A stretch of DNA of 64,000 bases from Planctomycetaceae bacterium (lineage in GTDB: Bacteria; Planctomycetota; UBA1135; GCA-002686595): the NCBI GenBank assembly GCA_016125265.1, contig WGMC01000016.1, forward strand, positions 1 through 64,000. Reading direction: 5' to 3'. The notes beneath the pieces are model-generated. The model had not been told where the DNA came from. It saw only the letters and a list, made by a program, of their open reading frames with translations, and ran no database searches. Of this stretch, positions 25,803-32,798 are shown in pieces. The position numbers were made by a program, and so were the translations under genes. Positions within the stretch are counted from its first letter, which is position 1. Every line of letters begins with the position of its first letter.

Positions 25803-26966
25803 TTAGAAGTTGCCGCGGAACTGTTCGTGGGCGTCGTCTAGCTCGATGCCCGAGAGTTCGCGGAAGCTCGCTTCCACGGACTCGCCGCGGCCGGAGCGCT
25901 CCAGCAACTGCAGGACCAGCCACTCGCCGTGGTGCTCCATCAGGTGCGCCACGAACAAGAGCGACTGTTGGTACGCGAGTTGGATGCGCTCGGGCTCGGA
26001 GAGGCGCGCCAGCGGAGCGGCGAGGTCCGCCAGGGACAGCAGCTCGCGGCCGGCCAGGGCGCGGCGCGCGCGCTGCAGTTCTGCCGGGCGCGTTTCTTCG
26101 ACCCATTGGGCCAGGCCCTCGTTCAGCCAGCCGGGAACCTTCGGTCCGCCCAGTTCGTGCACGAAAAGGTGCGCGAGTTCGTGGCGCAGCACTTGGCTCC
26201 AGCCGTCGCGGCCACCTTCGAAGTCCTCGATCGGCAGGCGCAGCGTGCCGTCGAACGCGCCGCCGGCCCAGTGGCCGAGGCCGGTGGAGTGCTCGAACTC
26301 CGCGCGCGTCGTGAGCACGACGCGGATGCGCCGCCCGGTGCCGAGCAGCGGGTCGCGCTGGAACAGGGTCACGAACTCGCCGTAGGCGCGCTCGAGCACG
26401 TCGATCGCGCCCTGGGCGCCGCGCAGGATCTCGCCGCGCTCGCCGTCGAAGGTCAGCTCGAAGTGGGTCGAGCCGTAGGCCGCAAAGTTCGCTTCCACCT
26501 CCGCCGCGGCGCGCCAGCGCTCGAGGAGCAAAGCGAGGTCCGCGCGCTCGGGGTCCAGCTCCACCGCGCGCGCCAAGTCGAGGAGCGCGCTCTTGCGCTC
26601 GGGACCCGCACTGGCGTGGTCGCGCACGGCCCGCCGCGCCAGGGCCTCGGCCAGGTTCGCGGCGAACACACGTTCGCCGGGGGCCCTGGCCACGCAGGAT
26701 TCGAGCAGCGCGATCGCCCGCTCCAAATCGCCCGCCTCGAGCGCCTCGACGGCCTCGTTGTTGGCACGGGAGATCTCCGCGTTGTTCTCGGTCGCGCTCG
26801 CGCTCGGGCCCACGGCCACACGCCGCGGGGCGCTGGCCGTAGGGAGGGGCTCGTCGAGCAACGTCTCCGTTGGCACATGGACCGGTCCCGCGAACGTCCG
26901 CCACGCCAACACTCCGAGCGCCGCTCCCACCACGAGCGCGAGAAACCCGCCCATCACGCCCCTCAC
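25803..26966 (-). CDS. Membrane-anchored HEXXH zinc peptidase
   Basis: The 387-residue product has an N-terminal membrane anchor (GFLALVVGAALGVLAW). A helical TPR-like part (about 70-150) and a gluzincin-like peptidase domain with HELAHLFVHE near 259 follow; a further glutamate in WLNEGLAQW about 20 residues on probably completes the zinc site. This resembles the peptidase MA-like/DUF1570 group, whose substrates are unknown. The GTG at 26966 overlaps the previous stop as GTGA, so I chose it; an ATG at 26954 is the alternative. It is the third gene of the kinase operon. Confidence 0.72.
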   Translation of the reverse strand: MRGVMGGFLALVVGAALGVLAWRTFAGPVHVPTETLLDEPLPTASAPRRVAVGPSASATENNAEISRANNEAVEALEAGDLERAIALLESCVARAPGERVFAANLAEALARRAVRDHASAGPERKSALLDLARAVELDPERADLALLLERWRAAAEVEANFAAYGSTHFELTFDGERGEILRGAQGAIDVLERAYGEFVTLFQRDPLLGTGRRIRVVLTTRAEFEHSTGLGHWAGGAFDGTLRLPIEDFEGGRDGWSQVLRHELAHLFVHELGGPKVPGWLNEGLAQWVEETRPAELQRARRALAGRELLSLADLAAPLARLSEPERIQLAYQQSLLFVAHLMEHHGEWLVLQLLERSGRGESVEASFRELSGIELDDAHEQFRGNF

Positions 26967-27826
26967 GGCGCCACCTCGCGGTCCGCAACCTGCCCCACGC
27001 CGCGGACGGCGAGTTGTGCCGGGAAGGGCGCGTAACTTGCGGGCAGCCCGAACTCCCGTTCGATCGCGCGGATGCGCCGCAGGAAGAACTCGTGCGCCTC
27101 CTGCAGCGTCTCCTCGGGGCCCGCATCGCAGAAGTACGTGCGGCAGCCCAAAGGACGCGCTTCGCGGGCCGTGCACCGGCCGCCCACGTGGTAGGGACAG
27201 CGGCCGTGAGCGGCGGGCGGCGGCGCGTCGGGACGCACACTCGCGGCGTAGTCCGCCTCCAACGCAGTCGCGTAGAGCAGATGCCCGGCCTCCTCGAACC
27301 GGCAGCAGAGGCCGCGCACCAGACACACGGCGCGGGAGCGCTCCACCAGCGCATCGACTTCGCGGTAGAGCGCCTCCAGTGCGCGGAACGCGCGGGCCCG
27401 CTGCTCTTCCTCGGTCACTGGCCGGATGCCGGGGCAAACGGCGCGGGCGCGTTCGAATCCCTCGCCGCCCGACATCACGCTGTCCCAGTAGGGAAAGCTA
27501 CGGCAGTGGGCGGGCCGCGCGTCGTACACACCGCAGTGGTTCGTGCCCTCGAGCAAACTGCAGCGGCCGTTGCCCGGCGGCAGCTCGGCGGACTCGGTCA
27601 ACGCGAGACGCAACTCGCCGCGCCGCGGATCGAGGACCGTGCGCACGTGGCGCGCGCGGAACGCCGTTTCGTCCATGACCTTCGCGGCGGCGAGGGCCGC
27701 GACTTCGCCGGGCTCGACCCACACGTACCCCTCGCCGTGGGTGCAGCAATGGCCCGAACGCTGGCACTGGAACGTGAACGGGACCGCGGCGCGGAGCCCC
27801 GGATCGTCGGCCGCGCGCGCACTCAT
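26963..27826 (-). CDS. Double cysteine-cluster protein (YkgJ/CxxCxxCC-like)
   Basis: The 287-residue protein has two cysteine-rich clusters. The first reads CQRSGHCC, then CSLLEGTNHC and HCRSFPYW. The second reads CLVRGLCC, then CPYHVGGRC and CRTYFC. Each looks like the YkgJ-type cluster thought to bind zinc or an iron-sulfur centre, so the protein seems to be a tandem duplication. The biochemical role of the family is not known. It overlaps both neighbours by four bases, tying it to the upstream Ser/Thr kinase and the downstream membrane peptidase. Confidence 0.75.
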   Translation of the reverse strand: MSARAADDPGLRAAVPFTFQCQRSGHCCTHGEGYVWVEPGEVAALAAAKVMDETAFRARHVRTVLDPRRGELRLALTESAELPPGNGRCSLLEGTNHCGVYDARPAHCRSFPYWDSVMSGGEGFERARAVCPGIRPVTEEEQRARAFRALEALYREVDALVERSRAVCLVRGLCCRFEEAGHLLYATALEADYAASVRPDAPPPAAHGRCPYHVGGRCTAREARPLGCRTYFCDAGPEETLQEAHEFFLRRIRAIEREFGLPASYAPFPAQLAVRGVGQVADREVAP

Positions 27827-28908
27827 CGCCGGGGCCGACGCGGCGGCGGCGGTGTACGGCTCTTGAAGTCGAGTCCCTGCCGGCCCGCCAGTGCCCCTTT
27901 CACCTCGCCGATCCACTCGGCGAAGGACTGGAACCGCTGGCCAGCGTCCTTGGCGGTCATCTTCTCGACGAAGTAGTGCAAGTGCGGCGAAATGCCCCGG
28001 CGGCGCAGTTCCGGCGACGCGAGTTCGCGCTCGATGTGCTGGCGCAGGAGCTCTTGCGTTTCCTGCGCTTCGAACGGCAAACGCCCGACGACGAGTTGGA
28101 AGAGCGAGACACCCAAGGAGTAGATGTCCGAGCGCGCGTCCGCCGACGCACCGCCGCGCGCCTGTTCGGGCGAGAGGTACGCGGCCGTGCCCACCGCCGA
28201 TTCCGCGCCGCGGTCGCGTTCCCCCTGCTGCGCGGCAAACCCCAAGTCGATCAGCACGGTGCGGCCCGACGTCGTGCGCATGATGTTGCCGGGTTTCACG
28301 TCGCGGTGCACCAAACCCTGGCTCTCCAAGTAGGCCAGCACCTCGCCGACCGCGAGGACGATTGCGAGCGCATCCTCTTCCCCAAAACGCACGCCGTCGT
28401 CGAACAGTTCGAGCGCCGTGTGTCCATCGAGGCGCTCGAGGCGCGAGAGGTAGAGGTCCCCCGCCTTCGCCACGCCGTACCCGCGCACGAGGCCGGGGTG
28501 ATCGAGGCGCTCGAGCAACTTGCCCTCCTGCACGAACGCGCGCAGGGTCGGCGCGTGGGCCGCCGCCTCGGGGCGCAGCACCTTGAGCGCCAGCTCGCGA
28601 CCGGTCTTGCGCTCGCGGGCCGCCCACACGTCCGCGGTGCCGCCGGTGCCAAGCAGCGTGGTGAGGTCGTGGCCGGGCACCTGGGGCCGGGCCGTGCCGC
28701 CCGTGGCGCGCAGTTCGGCGACCCGCTCGGGGCTCCAGCCGGGTTCGGCGGCCAGCAGGATGTCCAGCCGCTCGCCCTGGCCGAGGGCGGCGAGCAGGGC
28801 TCCTGCCCGCTCCCGCCCGAGGTGCCCCCGGTGCACCAGCAGGGCCAAGAACGCCGGGTCCCCGCCCGCGCCGGCCCCCCCACGACCCGCTGCTCCCACC
28901 TCCGTCAT
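27823..28908 (-). CDS. Soluble Ser/Thr protein kinase (Hanks type)
   Basis: The 361-residue kinase has a glycine loop GTGGTADVW near 83-91, the lysine in ALKVLRPE, the catalytic loop HRDVKPGN near 199, and DLGF in place of DFG. GTAAYLSPEQ (activation segment) and DIYSLGVSLFQLVVGRLPF are also present. An 80-residue N-terminal extension precedes the kinase domain. No membrane helix or PASTA sensor is seen, so input must come through a partner. It is first in an operon with a cysteine-cluster protein and a peptidase. The FHA protein at 19782-22028 is a possible phosphopeptide reader. Confidence 0.88.
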   Translation of the reverse strand: MTEVGAAGRGGAGAGGDPAFLALLVHRGHLGRERAGALLAALGQGERLDILLAAEPGWSPERVAELRATGGTARPQVPGHDLTTLLGTGGTADVWAARERKTGRELALKVLRPEAAAHAPTLRAFVQEGKLLERLDHPGLVRGYGVAKAGDLYLSRLERLDGHTALELFDDGVRFGEEDALAIVLAVGEVLAYLESQGLVHRDVKPGNIMRTTSGRTVLIDLGFAAQQGERDRGAESAVGTAAYLSPEQARGGASADARSDIYSLGVSLFQLVVGRLPFEAQETQELLRQHIERELASPELRRRGISPHLHYFVEKMTAKDAGQRFQSFAEWIGEVKGALAGRQGLDFKSRTPPPPRRPRR

Positions 28909-28914
28909 CCACAG

Positions 28915-28967
28915 AAGCTAGCAGTCTTCGCCTCCCGGGTCGCGGCCCGGCCTTCGGGCGGTAGGAT
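28915..28967. promoter_or_regulatory. Divergent promoter pair with very short leaders
   Basis: On the minus strand, TAGCTT (28920-28915) ends 6 bases before the kinase ATG at 28908. On the plus strand, TAGGAT (28962-28967) ends 11 bases before the foldase ATG at 28979. If these are -10 boxes, transcription would start at or next to the start codons. No -35 boxes are evident. Confidence 0.35.
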
Positions 28968-28978
28968 CCCGGGTCACC

Positions 28979-30442
28979 ATGTTGCCCGGATCCGCCATCG
29001 CCGCAGTGCTGCTCGCCCCCCTCCTGGCCGCGCCCTCCCAGGCGCCCGCCGAGGCCCCCCAACCGGTCGCGGCCCAGGCGCCGGGCGCCGCGGTCGGGTC
29101 CGAACTCGCCGCGCGGGCCGGGGTGGACCGGGTCAGCTTCGCGGAGCTCGACACCCTCCTCCTCGAGCGCTTTGGCACGTCGGAGCGGGGCCGCGAGATC
29201 GCGGGGTACCTCGCCCAGCGCGCGCTCATCGCCCACCTGGCCGCCGAGGCGGGCCTGAGTGTCAGCGACGCCGAGCTGGAGGCACGGGTGCTCCAGCTCG
29301 ATGCCGAGATGCAAAAGGGCGGCGTCGAGGGCGGCCTGGCGGGGCAACTCGCGGAGCAGGGCATCGAACCCGCCGAGTTCCGCGCGACGCTGCGCCTCGC
29401 GATCCTGCACGAGAAGCTGACCCGCCGCGCCCTCGGTCTGCCCGAGAGCGAGGCGGTCAGCGGCGACCAACAGCAGATCTGGATCGATGCCCAGTTGGAG
29501 CGCTTCGGACTCGAACTCGCCGCCCCGCCCTTCGAGGACGGCATCGCGGCCCGCGTGGGGCCCGTTTCCGTGCGCGCGGCCGATCTGGCCCTCTTGCTGC
29601 GCCAGGGCCTCGAAATGAAAGAGCTGCGCGAGGCGTTGATGCAGCTCCTCCTGCTCCGCCGCGTGGAAGCGCGACTGCCCGGGCTGACGGCGGAGGCCTA
29701 CGCGAAGCTCGTCGGCGAAGAACTCGCCCGCCGCCGCACCGAGGCCGAATCCGATCCGCGTTTCCAGGGTGCGTCGTTCGAGAGCCTCCTCGCCGCTCAA
29801 GGGTCGACGATCGAGCGCCTCGCGCTCGACCCGGCGGTGCGCATCGCGGCCCTCTCGACCCACTGGATCGAACGCGAGTACGACGACACGGCCGTGCGCG
29901 CCGCGTACGAGAAGGACCGCACGTTCTACGAGGACCACTTCGGCGCCGCCGTGCACGTGCGCGCGATCTTCCTGGCCGCCGCCGAAAGCGCCGGACCCCT
30001 GGTCAAGCGCACCGTCGCGGAAGCCGACCGCACGCTGCTCGAGCTGACCGAGGGCTGCGACAGCCCCGAGGCGTTTGCCGTGCTCGCGGCGCAGCACTCC
30101 GAGGACAGCGCGTCCCGCGGCCGGGGCGGCGAGCTCGGGCATCTGGTGCGCGCGACCCGCACGCTTCCCAAGGAACTGACCGCCGAGCTGTTCGAGGCCG
30201 AAGAGGGCCTGTTCGGTCCGAGGCGGGTCGGCAACGGCGTCGTGATGCTGTGGGTCGGCGCCAAACGCCCGAGTCCCCCGTGGGAAACGATGGAGCCCCA
30301 CGTCCGGCGGGAACTTCGCCGGCGCTTCCTGATGGAGTGCCTGCCGCCGACCGAGATCCAGACGTACCTCGATCCCGGCGGGCTCAACCCCGCCCGTTTG
30401 CCCGCGACGCCGGAAAAGCCGGCCCCGCGCGGGGAGGGCTGA
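28979..30442 (+). CDS. Secreted parvulin-type peptidyl-prolyl isomerase (SurA-like)
   Basis: The 487-residue product has a signal peptide (MLPGSAIAAVLLAPLLAAPS), a helical chaperone-like region, and a parvulin core near 340-440. The core contains FAVLAAQHSEDSASRGRGGE, LGHLVRATRTLPKEL and a final GNGVVMLWVGAK strand. Such proteins fold outer-membrane or secreted proteins in the periplasm. The gene lies just upstream of the microcompartment genes but is separated by 79 bases with its own signals, so it is probably not part of that operon. It is the third SurA/PpiD-like gene in the window. Confidence 0.8.
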   Translation: MLPGSAIAAVLLAPLLAAPSQAPAEAPQPVAAQAPGAAVGSELAARAGVDRVSFAELDTLLLERFGTSERGREIAGYLAQRALIAHLAAEAGLSVSDAELEARVLQLDAEMQKGGVEGGLAGQLAEQGIEPAEFRATLRLAILHEKLTRRALGLPESEAVSGDQQQIWIDAQLERFGLELAAPPFEDGIAARVGPVSVRAADLALLLRQGLEMKELREALMQLLLLRRVEARLPGLTAEAYAKLVGEELARRRTEAESDPRFQGASFESLLAAQGSTIERLALDPAVRIAALSTHWIEREYDDTAVRAAYEKDRTFYEDHFGAAVHVRAIFLAAAESAGPLVKRTVAEADRTLLELTEGCDSPEAFAVLAAQHSEDSASRGRGGELGHLVRATRTLPKELTAELFEAEEGLFGPRRVGNGVVMLWVGAKRPSPPWETMEPHVRRELRRRFLMECLPPTEIQTYLDPGGLNPARLPATPEKPAPRGEG

Positions 30443-30465
30443 AACGACCCCTCGACCCCTTGCGG

Positions 30466-30511
30466 TATGCTCCAGCTCCCCGTGGGCGCAAGGGCTCCGG
30501 GGACCAAGGAG
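30466..30511 (+). promoter_or_regulatory. Possible -10 box and Shine-Dalgarno of the microcompartment operon
   Basis: GGTATGCT places a TATGCT box at 30466-30471, and AAGGAG lies at 30506-30511, ten bases before the first shell gene's ATG at 30522. The window has few such clear ribosome binding sites, suggesting this operon is translated from a normal leader. Confidence 0.35.
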
Positions 30512-30521
30512 TTTTGCGAGC

Positions 30522-30815
30522 ATGTTGATCGGCAAAGTCGTGGGCAGCGTGGTCGCCACGCGCAAGGACGCCAAGCTGGGCGGCGCGAAACTGCTCGTCG
30601 TGCAGGTCTTCGACCAGCAGAACAAGCCCAAGGACCAGTACGTCGTGGCGATCGACGCGGTCGAGGCCGGTGTCGGCGACATGGTGCTCTACGCCACGGG
30701 CTCGAGCGCGCGGCAGACGGACCGGACCGAAGGCAAACCCTGCGACGCCGTGATCATGGCCGTGGTCGATTCCTGGGACCTCGGTGGCAAGAACGTCTAC
30801 GAGAAGTGGGCCTGA
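30522..30815 (+). CDS. EutN/CcmL-type microcompartment vertex protein 1
   Basis: The 97-residue protein has the family pattern: an opening GKVVGSVVATRKDAKLGGAK, a central GVGDMVLYATGSSAR, and a closing AVIMAVVDSWD. EutN/CcmL (BMC-P) proteins form pentamers that cap the twelve vertices of bacterial microcompartments. It is the first of three such genes, and its stop overlaps the next start as TGATG. In Planctomycetota similar trios accompany a fucose/rhamnose-degrading microcompartment. Confidence 0.88.
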   Translation: MLIGKVVGSVVATRKDAKLGGAKLLVVQVFDQQNKPKDQYVVAIDAVEAGVGDMVLYATGSSARQTDRTEGKPCDAVIMAVVDSWDLGGKNVYEKWA

Positions 30816-31108
30816 TGCACCTCGCACGAGTACTCGGCCGCGTGGTGGCGACAGCGAAGTACCCGGGGCTCGAGGGAGTGCCGCTGCTTTGGATCCAGCC
30901 CCTCGACGAAAACGGCGCGGCGGCGGGCGATGCGCTCGTCGCGACCAGCGCGATCTCGAGCGGCCCGGGCGACGTCGTCAGTTGGATCGACGGCCGCGAG
31001 GCAGCGCTGACCTGCCCGGTGCACTTCGTGCCCGTGGACGCGGCCATCCTGGGTTTTGTCGAGCAGGCGGCGCGCCTCGGCGAAGTGGTCGCGCGCCAGG
31101 AGTCGTGA
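30815..31108 (+). CDS. EutN/CcmL-type microcompartment vertex protein 2 (divergent)
   Basis: The 97-residue product begins HLARVLGRVVATAKYPGLEG and has SGPGDVVSWIDGREAAL in place of the usual GVGDxVLxxxGSSAR loop. The fold pattern is that of BMC-P, but the loop that lines the pentamer pore is altered. It overlaps the first vertex gene by one base and is followed at once by the third. Three BMC-P paralogues in one operon are characteristic of the planctomycete-type compartment and may sit at different vertices. Confidence 0.78.
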   Translation: MHLARVLGRVVATAKYPGLEGVPLLWIQPLDENGAAAGDALVATSAISSGPGDVVSWIDGREAALTCPVHFVPVDAAILGFVEQAARLGEVVARQES

Positions 31109-31109
31109 C

Positions 31110-31451
31110 GTGTTCCTCGCGGACGTGATCGGATCGGTGGTGACCCCGGTCGCCGTGCCCTTCCTCGCGGGCAGGGTGCAGCTCCTCGTGCGCCCGCTCA
31201 CCGGTCCCGGAAAGCCCCAGGGCCGCGTGCGCATCGCGCTCGACCTCGTCGGCGCTGGGCCGGGCGACCGTGTGCTGGTGATGGACGAGGGCAACAGCGG
31301 GCGCCAGCTCTGCGAGGTCGCGGACGCGCCCGTCAAGACGGTGGTCGTGGCCGTCGTGGATTCGCTCGACATCGACGGTGCGACCGTCTACAGCCACACG
31401 GATCGACCGGAACTCGAAACACTTCCCGCGAAGGGCGGAGCGCTGCGATGA
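31110..31451 (+). CDS. EutN/CcmL-type microcompartment vertex protein 3
   Basis: Starting at a GTG at 31110, one base after the preceding stop, the 113-residue product reads VFLADVIGSVVTPVAVPFLA. GPGDRVLVMDEGNSGRQL and TVVVAVVDSLDIDGATVY follow. These are the beta-barrel and pore-loop signatures of BMC-P proteins. A 20-residue C-terminal tail extends beyond the family core. The stop overlaps the aldolase ATG as ATGA (31448-31451), so shell and enzyme are coupled. Confidence 0.85.
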   Translation: MFLADVIGSVVTPVAVPFLAGRVQLLVRPLTGPGKPQGRVRIALDLVGAGPGDRVLVMDEGNSGRQLCEVADAPVKTVVVAVVDSLDIDGATVYSHTDRPELETLPAKGGALR

Positions 31452-32170
31452 GCTACAGCTACGAAGGCGAAGCGGTGCGCGGCCCCTGGAGCGACGAGGA
31501 AACGCGCTTGCGCCAGGCACTGTGCCGCATCGGCGCGCTCTGTTACCAACGCAACTACATCGTCGGCGCCGACGGCAACCTCTCGGCGCGCATGTCCGAC
31601 GGCACGGTGCTGATCACGCCGGCCGGCGCGATGAAGGGTTTCCTCGAGCCGCATCATTTGGCGCACATCGACATGCAGGGTCAGGTGCTCGACGACGGCC
31701 CGCGCTGCTCGTCCGAAACGGGCATCCACCTCGTGGCGTACACCGAGCGCCCCGACGTGCGCGCCGTGGTGCACGCACACCCGCCGCACGCCGTCGCCAT
31801 GACCATCGCCGGGATCGATCTGCAGATGCCGATCATCCCCGAGATCGTGGTGACGATCGGCGGCATCCCCACGACACCGATGGCAACGCCGGGCACGTTG
31901 GAGCTGCCCGAATCGATCCGCGCGACCGTGCGCTGCTCGGACGCGCTGATCATGAAGAACCACGGCTCGGTGTGTGTCGGCGCCAACCTCTTGGACGCCT
32001 ACAAGAAACTCGACATGGTCGAGCACACCGCCAAGATCCTGTGGCTCGCGCACATGGTGAAGGGCGGGCTCGAGCCGCTGTCGCCGGACGCCGTGCAAAA
32101 GCTCTTGGCCACACGGCAACTCTTGGGCCTGACGGGCCGCAACACGCTCGAGAACTCCTGCGGCCGCTGA
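31448..32170 (+). CDS. Class II aldolase/adducin-family enzyme, L-fuculose-phosphate aldolase-like
   Basis: The 240-residue protein has the zinc-aldolase motifs of the class II aldolase/adducin family. GADGNLSARMSDG and TPAGAMKG form the phosphate site, SSETGIHL holds the catalytic Glu, HAHPPHA near 107 gives two zinc histidines, and MKNHGSV near 171 the third. In planctomycete microcompartments this enzyme cleaves fuculose- or rhamnulose-1-phosphate to lactaldehyde and dihydroxyacetone phosphate inside the shell. No aldehyde dehydrogenase, PduL or kinase follows; the operon ends in repeats. Confidence 0.85.
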   Translation: MSYSYEGEAVRGPWSDEETRLRQALCRIGALCYQRNYIVGADGNLSARMSDGTVLITPAGAMKGFLEPHHLAHIDMQGQVLDDGPRCSSETGIHLVAYTERPDVRAVVHAHPPHAVAMTIAGIDLQMPIIPEIVVTIGGIPTTPMATPGTLELPESIRATVRCSDALIMKNHGSVCVGANLLDAYKKLDMVEHTAKILWLAHMVKGGLEPLSPDAVQKLLATRQLLGLTGRNTLENSCGR

Positions 32171-32220
32171 CAGGAGCGATGGACCGGGCCTTCAGCCCGG
32201 ACACGTCCCGGCCCCTACCT

Positions 32221-32622
32221 GGGGCGTTGCCCCAGGCTACGATCGGTCGGGGCGTTGCCCCTCTCGAGCGCGCACGGGCGTCGCCCCGCTCAAACGCACT
32301 GGGGCGTTGACCCGCTCAAACGCACTGGGGCGTTGACCCGCTCAGTCGCTCAGAGGCGTCGCCCCGCTCAAACGCGCCGGGGCGTTGCCCCAGGCTACGA
32401 TCGGTCGGGGCGTTGCCCCTCTCGAGCGCGCACGGGCGTCGCCCCGCTCAAACGCACTGGGGCGTTGACCCGCTCAAACGCACTGAGGCGTTGACCCGAT
32501 CGAACGCGCCGGGGCGTTGCCCCAGGCTACGATCGGTCGGGGCGTTGCCCCTCTCGAGCGCGCACGGACGTCCCCCCGCTCAAACGCACTGGGGCGTTGA
32601 CCCGCTCAGTCGCTCAGGGGCG
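32221..32622. repeat. Nested tandem repeat array built on GGGGCGTTG
   Basis: A longer module, GGGGCGTTGCCCCAGGC followed by TACGATCGGTCGGGGCG, starts at 32221, 32379 and 32511, so spacings are 158 and 132 bases. The 26-base difference equals one copy of the shorter unit CGCTCAAACGCACTGGGGCG plus TTGACC, which is itself repeated in tandem between the modules. Copies differ by a few substitutions (for example GTTGACCC against GTCGCCCC). The GCCCC/GGGGC arms can form many alternative hairpins with GTT loops. Confidence 0.8.
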
Positions 32623-32650
32623 TTGCCGCGCGCGAAACGCGCCTTCCGGA

Positions 32651-32695
32651 GCGCCAACGGCGCGACTCCATAGTAGCCTGGGGCAACGCCCCAGG
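32651..32695. repeat. REP-like double hairpin with GTT loops (copy 2, inverted)
   Basis: On the plus strand GCGCC-AAC-GGCGC (32651-32663) is followed by a 13-base spacer and CCTGGGGC-AAC-GCCCCAGG (32677-32695). Its reverse complement matches the element at 1-49 in hairpin order, GTT loops and the CTACTATGG spacer start. It bounds the tandem array on its right side. Confidence 0.7.
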
Positions 32696-32798
32696 TCCGT
32701 GGTGGAACGGAGGCAAGGGCTGAAAGCCCGCTCCATCCGTCGAGCTCGACCAACACACTAGCGATGGCCTGGATGTCCGAACGACTGCCGTGAGCTGC

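Larger units (their letters stand above)
32171..32798. other. Repeat-rich gene-free region
   Basis: This 628-base stretch separates the aldolase from a beta-propeller gene. It holds a tandem array (32221-32622) and an inverted copy of the GTT-loop double hairpin (32651-32695). Frames open across it translate only to repetitive peptides and are not genes. No clear promoter for the gene at 32799 was found. Confidence 0.7.

Noticed and set aside
26963-30682. A 1239-codon open frame on the minus strand spanning kinase, foldase and shell genes
   Set aside because: Only its last 287 codons (from 27826) show a protein family; the rest is antisense to or out of frame with clearly recognised genes. 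Long spurious frames are expected at this GC content.
32221-32622. CRISPR array
   Set aside because: Repeats are not separated by unique spacers of constant length; units are nested and directly adjacent, and no cas gene is present.
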